Origin: Isoetes taiwanensis
Taxonomy: Eukaryota; Streptophyta; Lycopodiopsida; Isoetales; Isoetaceae
DNA: 64,000 nt
Direction of reading: 5' to 3'
Assembly (NCBI GenBank): GCA_021234155.1
Contig: JAJEKV010000040.1
Coordinates: forward strand, 6,413,278-6,477,277
A program made the translations under genes and the position numbers. Below, piece after piece: positions 57,681 through 64,000 of this stretch. Under the pieces are notes generated by a model. The model saw only the letters and a list, made by a program, of their open reading frames with translations. It did no database searches and was not told where the DNA came from. Position 1 is the stretch's first letter, and every line of letters starts with the position of its first letter.

Positions 57681-58431
57681 CCTTAAATTATTGGGCGGAG
57701 ACATCGTCAGGCACTTCTGGGTCAATGGTGTAAATACGACTCTCAGAGTTGCAAAGTGTCGGCTTGGCTCTTGTTTAGGGATTGATGAGATACGGGCGTG
57801 TGTCTACGATCATATTTGTCCATGGAGCCAGCGCACTTCAACCCTTCCTACCTCATCGGATAGGGGAGATGCAACGGGAATAGTCTCGTTAGGTGATACC
57901 ATGGGATTAAATTCGGCCGAGGAGTTCTGACCCGCGACAAAGCGGTTGCTTATTATTTGCAAAGTATGCAGGGGAGAGCGGATGGAGTCAGTCAACCTAA
58001 CCATTGTCTATTGCTAGCCCAAGTCATTACCGCTTCGATGCGATTTCTATCACGGAGGCCCCGGTATTGATCGACTCCCGCCGTCCCGAGCCACCGGTAA
58101 AGAACCTCTATTTGATATATTAGATGTATTTGATGTATTGTAGCCGTATTTGGTGACATGGATGGATGGATTATCACTACCCTACGGGGGTAGTTTATTA
58201 TTATTATGTTATTACTGGCGCTTAATAATACATATGTTTTGTTTCGGCGATATAGGGACCCACAGAGGATGGAGACGGAATGACACCTCTGTGTTCTCTA
58301 CTCGATAGATGCGGCCACCCTAGGCGAAGGTTAGGCAGAGGAGCCGCTCCACGACAGTGCCCGTTGGATGGGAAGGTCCTTCGTTGTATCTGGCGGAGTT
58401 CGCGAGTATATAAGCGCCAAGAAGCGTCACA
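57681..58431 (-). mobile_element. Copy B of the minus-oriented TGTGACGC-type LTR
   Basis: Ends GAAGCGTCACA at 58431, aligning with 36371. It keeps 'ttgcaaagtatgca', 'ccattgtctattgctagccc' and 'atggatggatggattatcac'. Confidence 0.65.
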
Positions 58432-60900
58432 TTTCAAGTTCCCCGTCATTGATTTCATAACAACCAACTTGAAGAGGAAGGATTTCCAATCCGCGAGGGT
58501 TCGAAAAAAGGGAAAAAGCTGTCATCTTGCAACAAGCGAGCACCAAAGCTTCTCTTGATATGGAAGAGTGGTTGCAAAGCGGTGAGAATGCAATCCGCAG
58601 AGCACAATCAACATCTCTTCCTTTATTTGTTTGTGGCGTAGCTGCGGCCCAATGTCGAGAAATACACAGGTTTAGAACCAGCGCTTCCTCCATTTACAAA
58701 ATGGAATTCCTTGTAGAATTCTTGTGAAATTCTCCATCTTTCTTGAGAATTCTTGTTTGGTGAAGCGTTCTCGAGGAAAATTTTGAAAAGGGAGGAGACG
58801 GACTCATTCAAATTGAGTTTGATTGATGCGTAAGAATTCAGCGATGGAGTTGTCGAGGATGTTCTACGCCAATCATTAGGACACCACAAAAGAAAGACAA
58901 ATTGAGTATCGTCTTTGTACACCCAAAATGTAGCCGAAAAACAATTAGATCCTTCAATTGATGCGATGTCACGATACACCCTTTCATGCTTTATTCTATA
59001 TAACTTGTTGGCAAAGAAAACCATGTATTAAGTGCCTGTGCGGTACCGATATAAGCTATGTGCTCCAAGCTTCTTGCCAAATTCAAACAATTAAAACTTG
59101 TTTTTTATGTCCCTTTGGCATCTCAAACTTTAAAAAGGGAATGACTATGTTTTCACTACTAGTGTTGGGGCTTTTTAGGTCCCATTGAAAATTTCCTAAG
59201 GTTACTTTAACCCGGCCGGATATCTTATGTTTAGAAGTCGAATTTTACATTTGTCTTAATAAAAACCTTAACTAAGCAGTGCGGGGTTGGGAAAGAAGGT
59301 TAGGTAAAGATGGATTTGTGTTAGTATTTTTGTAGTAATGCAAATTTCGATGGATCCTTAAGAATGGAATGTCAATATCCATTAAAAAGATATATAATCA
59401 CCATCCACAAAACATTCGCGATTTTGGAACATAACTTGAAATCTTAGGTCCGGATAAAGCAAAATCTTGTTAGCCCTCATGGATATTTTCCTTCTCCTTT
59501 TGAGAACCTCTTATTTTATGATTACATGGGAAATGGAAGCTTGTAGAGATGTGTTGCATGGTAAAAGTCAAGTTAGTTTGATAGTAAAATGAATTATGCA
59601 TTGCTTAGTATTGAGGCGGGCTTGGGGCAAAGGTTTGGGTTGGATTGGATTGGATTGGTAGGACAACCATATTTGAAGTATTTCTAGGCATCCTATTAGG
59701 AGCATATTTGTAGGCATCCCATTCGGTCGCCCTCACAAGAAATATAAAATAAAGCGTGCTTTACATTTTTGGATGGCCCTTATACCACGCTACATTATTG
59801 CATGCCATTTTATTGAGAGCCGGAGGTTTATAGTGTTAACTACATTTTAGCGGCACAAAAAGAATTGACCAATATGAGGAGCCGGTTGAAAACAAAAGGC
59901 AAGTCAAAATCACGGGTTGAGGAGAATGGTTTGAGGTGCAAATAAAGAAATGAGGATCTAAAGTGGTTGGGTTATGAGAATGGTTTTGGTGCAAATAAAG
60001 AAATGAGGATCTAAAGTGTTGGGCTATCCACCCAGAAAGTGAAGAGATGCGTCATTACCATCCATTACTAGTTATATATGTCGTCTGAGGCAATGACTAT
60101 AATATCGGTCATATAGTGCTTATGTTGTAAAGTTTGACATATTTGTAAAGCTTGACATCAGGGGTGAGAGTATTGGAGTGCAAAGATGTCTTAGTATTGC
60201 TTGTTGGCATTTGTTTGTCATACGTGATAATGTTTGCTACATCGTTAATCCCAATTTAAGCTTCAACAACATCGTTGTTACTTAGATATTAATTGGTAGA
60301 AAATCTTTGAAAACAACTCTACTATTTAGAATAGTAAACATTAGTGCAAAATTTGTAATGTGAAAGCCGGGTTGACAAAGTGATATGTTTGGTATAAAAG
60401 CGATATCAAGTTCCACACTATATACATAAAACTTTCCATGTCTCCTAAGATCCGTCTTGACACAATCTGTGAGATAGCTACTACATCTATACCTAGTATG
60501 CTTAGCTACATTTCTTAGGAAGTTGATTATGCTCCATTAAAAAAATGACTATATTTGATACATGGTATGTAGCAACATTTGTTTTGGCGTTAAGTTACAT
60601 GCCTTCCATATAGACCTTTTATCTATGAAGGAACTATTGCCAAAGCTTTGAAACACGATTCCATCAATATAAAAGTAGCATCATTTGTATTTCAGAGTTG
60701 TTATAATTAGATACCGTACATGAATTTAGTATGTGAGCAACAAAAGAAGCTGGATGGGGAGGGAGGTGGGGGGATAAAGCGATAAAAGTTGATCTTCGGA
60801 GAACTAGCAAGGAAGTCCTCAAATGTTGTCACGACATTTCTCAATGCATTTTACATGATCCTTAGAAGCTTCATTCTTAATTTCCAAAATATGTACCTAA
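58432..60900 (-). pseudogene. Copy B of the unrecognised minus-strand gene fragments
   Basis: Matches 36372-38880 with many short indels. The exon blocks seen in copy A are shifted here, for example the QRVVFGARLL region at about 58530. Confidence 0.4.
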
Positions 60901-63900
60901 ATAGGATATATAAAATTCCCGGTACTATGCTTCATGTTGCATAAAAATCTGAGATCAAAACTCACTTATGCAATAGGATTGAGAACATCTCCATTATGAG
61001 GAAAAGGAATCATTCCACAACAAGACTTCATGCTTTCAAAATTGCCTAGGGTATTTCATACAACAAGTTAATAGATCTTGATTAGTAGGCAATAAGCACC
61101 ACAACCCAATTCAACTTAGCAGAAGCCCATTTGGAGAAGTAGGGTTCATAGAAACAACTGGCGGAAAAGTGATATGAGACTCACGATAAATGTCCGGTAG
61201 CACAGCAGCAGCTTAAGCGCAGTACCCGATGAGTTGTTGGGGCACGAATGGAGTTATCGGCTCCTGCTTGTATATTCTTTGGATTAGAGCAGGATAATTA
61301 AAGTACAAATTTATGTAGTTGTAATAAATGACTATAAAAGACATCTATCCATTAAAATGGGCTCAACAACACAATCAATCTGGATACTCATCACGGATAC
61401 TCTAGAATGCGTCGACGCTATGTCCCCAAGAGATAAGTCTTTTAATTCATCTCTTGATCATTTTAGGAATGGCGATTTCAAAGATGAAGAGAATATAAAA
61501 GACTTGGCATCATAGTTATTAATGACAAATTTGGTTCAATGGCGAAGAGTTAAAGAGCAATTGGGCGGTTGATAGGCGAATTGTCTTTGTGCAGGAGTCA
61601 CAAAGTCGCGACTACATGTCTTCCTCAAATATCTTCTCACAAGCATCGGACCCTCTTGATATAACGGTTATGCTTAGCGATCTCATGATACATTATCTAG
61701 CTTATGTATGGGATGCATGCATGAAGTTGCAATTCAACGGCATTGCCCATCTCGTACATTGCCATTTTTACAATTTCAATATGTTAAACCCTTGGTCACG
61801 GATATAAACATTCTAAAGGACAAATTTCACTAGATGGCCAGGTCAATCACTTCATAAATCTCTTCATTTTACAACTAAGAAGGGGTAGATCTTCCCATTC
61901 ACGTGTCGGGAAGCATGTAATTCGCCCGGGATTCAAGAGGAAGGGGCTTTCCTCCTTGAGTAAAGCAGCTTTGTGCATCATAATCCCTCCCTCCACGCTA
62001 GCTTCACATAAAACTTAACAATCTTTCGTTCTCATTAACGACTTACGAAATCTCACGGTCATAATTTACTCAATCAAGTCATTTACTTTATTCCATATTT
62101 TGCCACATTCAACATGGATGGCACTTCGCAGCTACAAAGCATTGTAAACTAAATAAATTGTTCTTTGATGGAAGTGTATGTATTGCCATCAAGAGCACAT
62201 CAAACCCGGCATGCAAAAGTCCATGCACCCGAACCCGTCTTTGATGCGGTAAAACTCATGGGAATATCAATTTAAGTAAGTTCTTCTTCTGTGGTATCAA
62301 TAAGAAACTATTAGAGGGCTTCGTAGCACAAGTGGAAACGGCGAGCAACAATGTCAATGTTAGAGACAAACCAAAGGAATTAATAGTAGTCCTAATTGGG
62401 ACCAAAGGAATTATTGGTAGTGGGGTGATTCATGGTTCTTAAAGCGTTATGATTAATGGGCTATCGGTTGGAATGGAAAAAAAAGGTGATACGGGTGTAG
62501 AATCATGCATCTTTGGGGTATTATAAATTACATTTTGAATGCGAACAACGAGAGGTCTAATGTCGACACAATGTACTTAGAAACAACTTGATTATGGATA
62601 CAAATATGAATCGCTCATGCAAGAGCCAAAATAGAGGCTATGGCTCCTCCTTAAAGAGGCTGCGGATAATGGACATCCTTTATGCAGCCACAAGATTGAA
62701 TATCTGATGTTGATGCAGTTTCTTTATCTAGACCCGCGGTTAACCTCGACTTCCTAACATGTGGAAAAATGTTACGCATTGTCTCATGGTCACCTAAGGA
62801 AGTTAGGACCCGAGAATCACACGTACTCCCATTACCAAGAGGAAAGTTATGTAATTGCAATCTAGGATAATAATGAAAGGCACATATACAGTTGGAGCAT
62901 ACAATGTAGCAGCAAGAAGTTCTACTTTCTTTGCTTCATATGTAGCTCATGTTTGGTACAAAGTAAAGCATTAGTATGACAAGAGGGATTTGACCTCCGA
63001 TCCTTTAGAAGTAAGACACAATTTTGTCAGTATCGAGAGCCCGATTGAGAGACCCTATTAGCATGTCAAGAATCGGATCTTAATTTGTTTGGTCTTTTGA
63101 AGTACACGAGATTACACATCGAGGTCGATGCTGTCTATTTGGTGATTATTGACTAAAAAACGAGGCCATGGTTCTACATGGGTCAACCCACTCTCCCCAT
63201 CGAGGAAGGATTCACTTAATGCTTCTTGGAACACACATTTAACAACTTGGTCCAAACTTACTTGATTTACGCAACTTTTCTTAAAGAAGAAGTCGGTCAA
63301 AACCAAAGCGTCCAAAACTCTGGTATCACAATTGTCATTCTCAAAATCCGGTGGTGAATGCACGAAGCCATGGATCTTGCCTAATCCCAAAGCAATGTCC
63401 TATGCTTCATTTGCATGTTTTGAACATGTCGAACGAGAATGCCAATTACTCTGGTACCTCAGAGACTAAAAGGCCCATGTTGATCACGAATGCCATTTAT
63501 TATACAACTCCATTTATTTTTGGGTCCTATCCATAAAGGATTCGGTTTCATACTCCAATTGTTCCTTCTTGGTTGGGAAAAAGTCTATAGAAGCGATAGT
63601 ACATAAAGTTAATAAGAAATCTATATAGTCCCGAAAAAGGATCTACATGTTGTTGGTATCACGAAAATAGAGCAGTTCTCTTTCTAACCTTGAATTAGTT
63701 CATCCGTTCTGAAGGCCCACGGGTTTTAGGCTAGAAGCTGATTACACTTAACTCAGCAGTACACTAGTGAAGTACTAGCTAACTTTAGGGTCTACATAGA
63801 ATTACACTAATGGTACGCTAGTTAAATCCCATCCTGAGGACTCGGCCATGGGCATCAACATATCCCTCCTTTCGAAGCATAGGGATGTTCAAATATATTT

Positions 63901-64000
63901 GTGAAAGAAGTGATAGACTTAGGAACCATTAAGTTCCGATCTTGCCAAAAGAGCAAGCTTTACACCAAACTGTCATGGGGCAAAGTTAGCTAAAATGGAG

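Larger units (their letters stand above)
54759..64000. repeat. Copy B of the large direct duplication (continues past the window)
   Basis: Collinear with 32693-about 41995, with a unit offset of about 22.07 kb. Discrepancies are short indels and clustered substitutions, concentrated at CAG, CTG and CCG-like words; AT-rich runs of 30-60 bp are identical. Copy B is still matching copy A at base 64000, so a second tRNA ligase copy could follow outside the window if the duplication is a full tandem. Confidence 0.85.

Overview
This window is nuclear DNA of a land plant. The evidence is a plant-type tri-domain tRNA ligase gene, a receptor-like kinase with short U2-type introns, a broken copy of ribosomal protein uL4, and nested Ty3/gypsy retrotransposons of plant lineages. 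I cannot name the species. The intergenic space is mostly old retroelements and AT-rich sequence, which suggests a medium to large, repeat-rich genome.

Layout. 1-4.6 kb holds decayed fragments: a LINE endonuclease (434-1210, +), a uL4/RPL4 pseudogene (1945-2148, +) and a LINE reverse transcriptase (about 2.54-3.76 kb, -). 4.60-6.27 kb is a six-exon receptor-kinase region (membrane helix plus complete kinase domain) with no recognisable ectodomain upstream. 6.37-7.57 kb is a minus-strand retroposon-like unit with a 246-aa ORF. 7.79-8.42 kb is a GATTC-rich degenerate array. 8.42-10.55 kb holds a TGTGACGC-type LTR and a minus-strand chromovirus pol remnant. 10.74-10.84 kb is a compact, microRNA-precursor-like hairpin. 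13.08-15.53 kb is a plus-strand chromovirus remnant interrupted by a tiny retroposon with a perfect 15-bp target-site duplication.

15.56-36.37 kb is a retrotransposon nest. Element 1 (a non-chromovirus gypsy element, LTR at 15562) sits 28 bp inside the LTR of the chromovirus at 13-15.5 kb. Its protease-RT junction is split by a 2.46-kb terminal-inverted-repeat DNA transposon that carries an antisense exon of a LysM-type receptor kinase, so it resembles a Pack-type element. Element 2 (24731-35618) is a related but distinct gypsy element. It has matching LTRs, a polypurine tract, and about 3.9 kb of additional coding-like sequence between integrase and the 3' LTR. It lies inside a minus-oriented TGTGACGC-type LTR, and that LTR in turn cuts an ORF of an unrecognised minus-strand gene at 36372.

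44.17-54.40 kb is the tRNA ligase gene (ligase, kinase and cyclic phosphodiesterase domains in order). Many exons can be placed and one intron is GC-AG, but several single-base shifts and a damaged P-loop break the frame. From 54759 to the window end, the sequence repeats 32693-about 41995 in direct orientation, so the layout implies a tandem unit of about 22 kb. The two copies differ mainly at CAG/CTG/CCG-type sites and agree in AT-rich stretches. That pattern suggests base-calling error at methylated cytosines as much as real divergence, so the second copy may be a very recent duplication or an assembly artefact.
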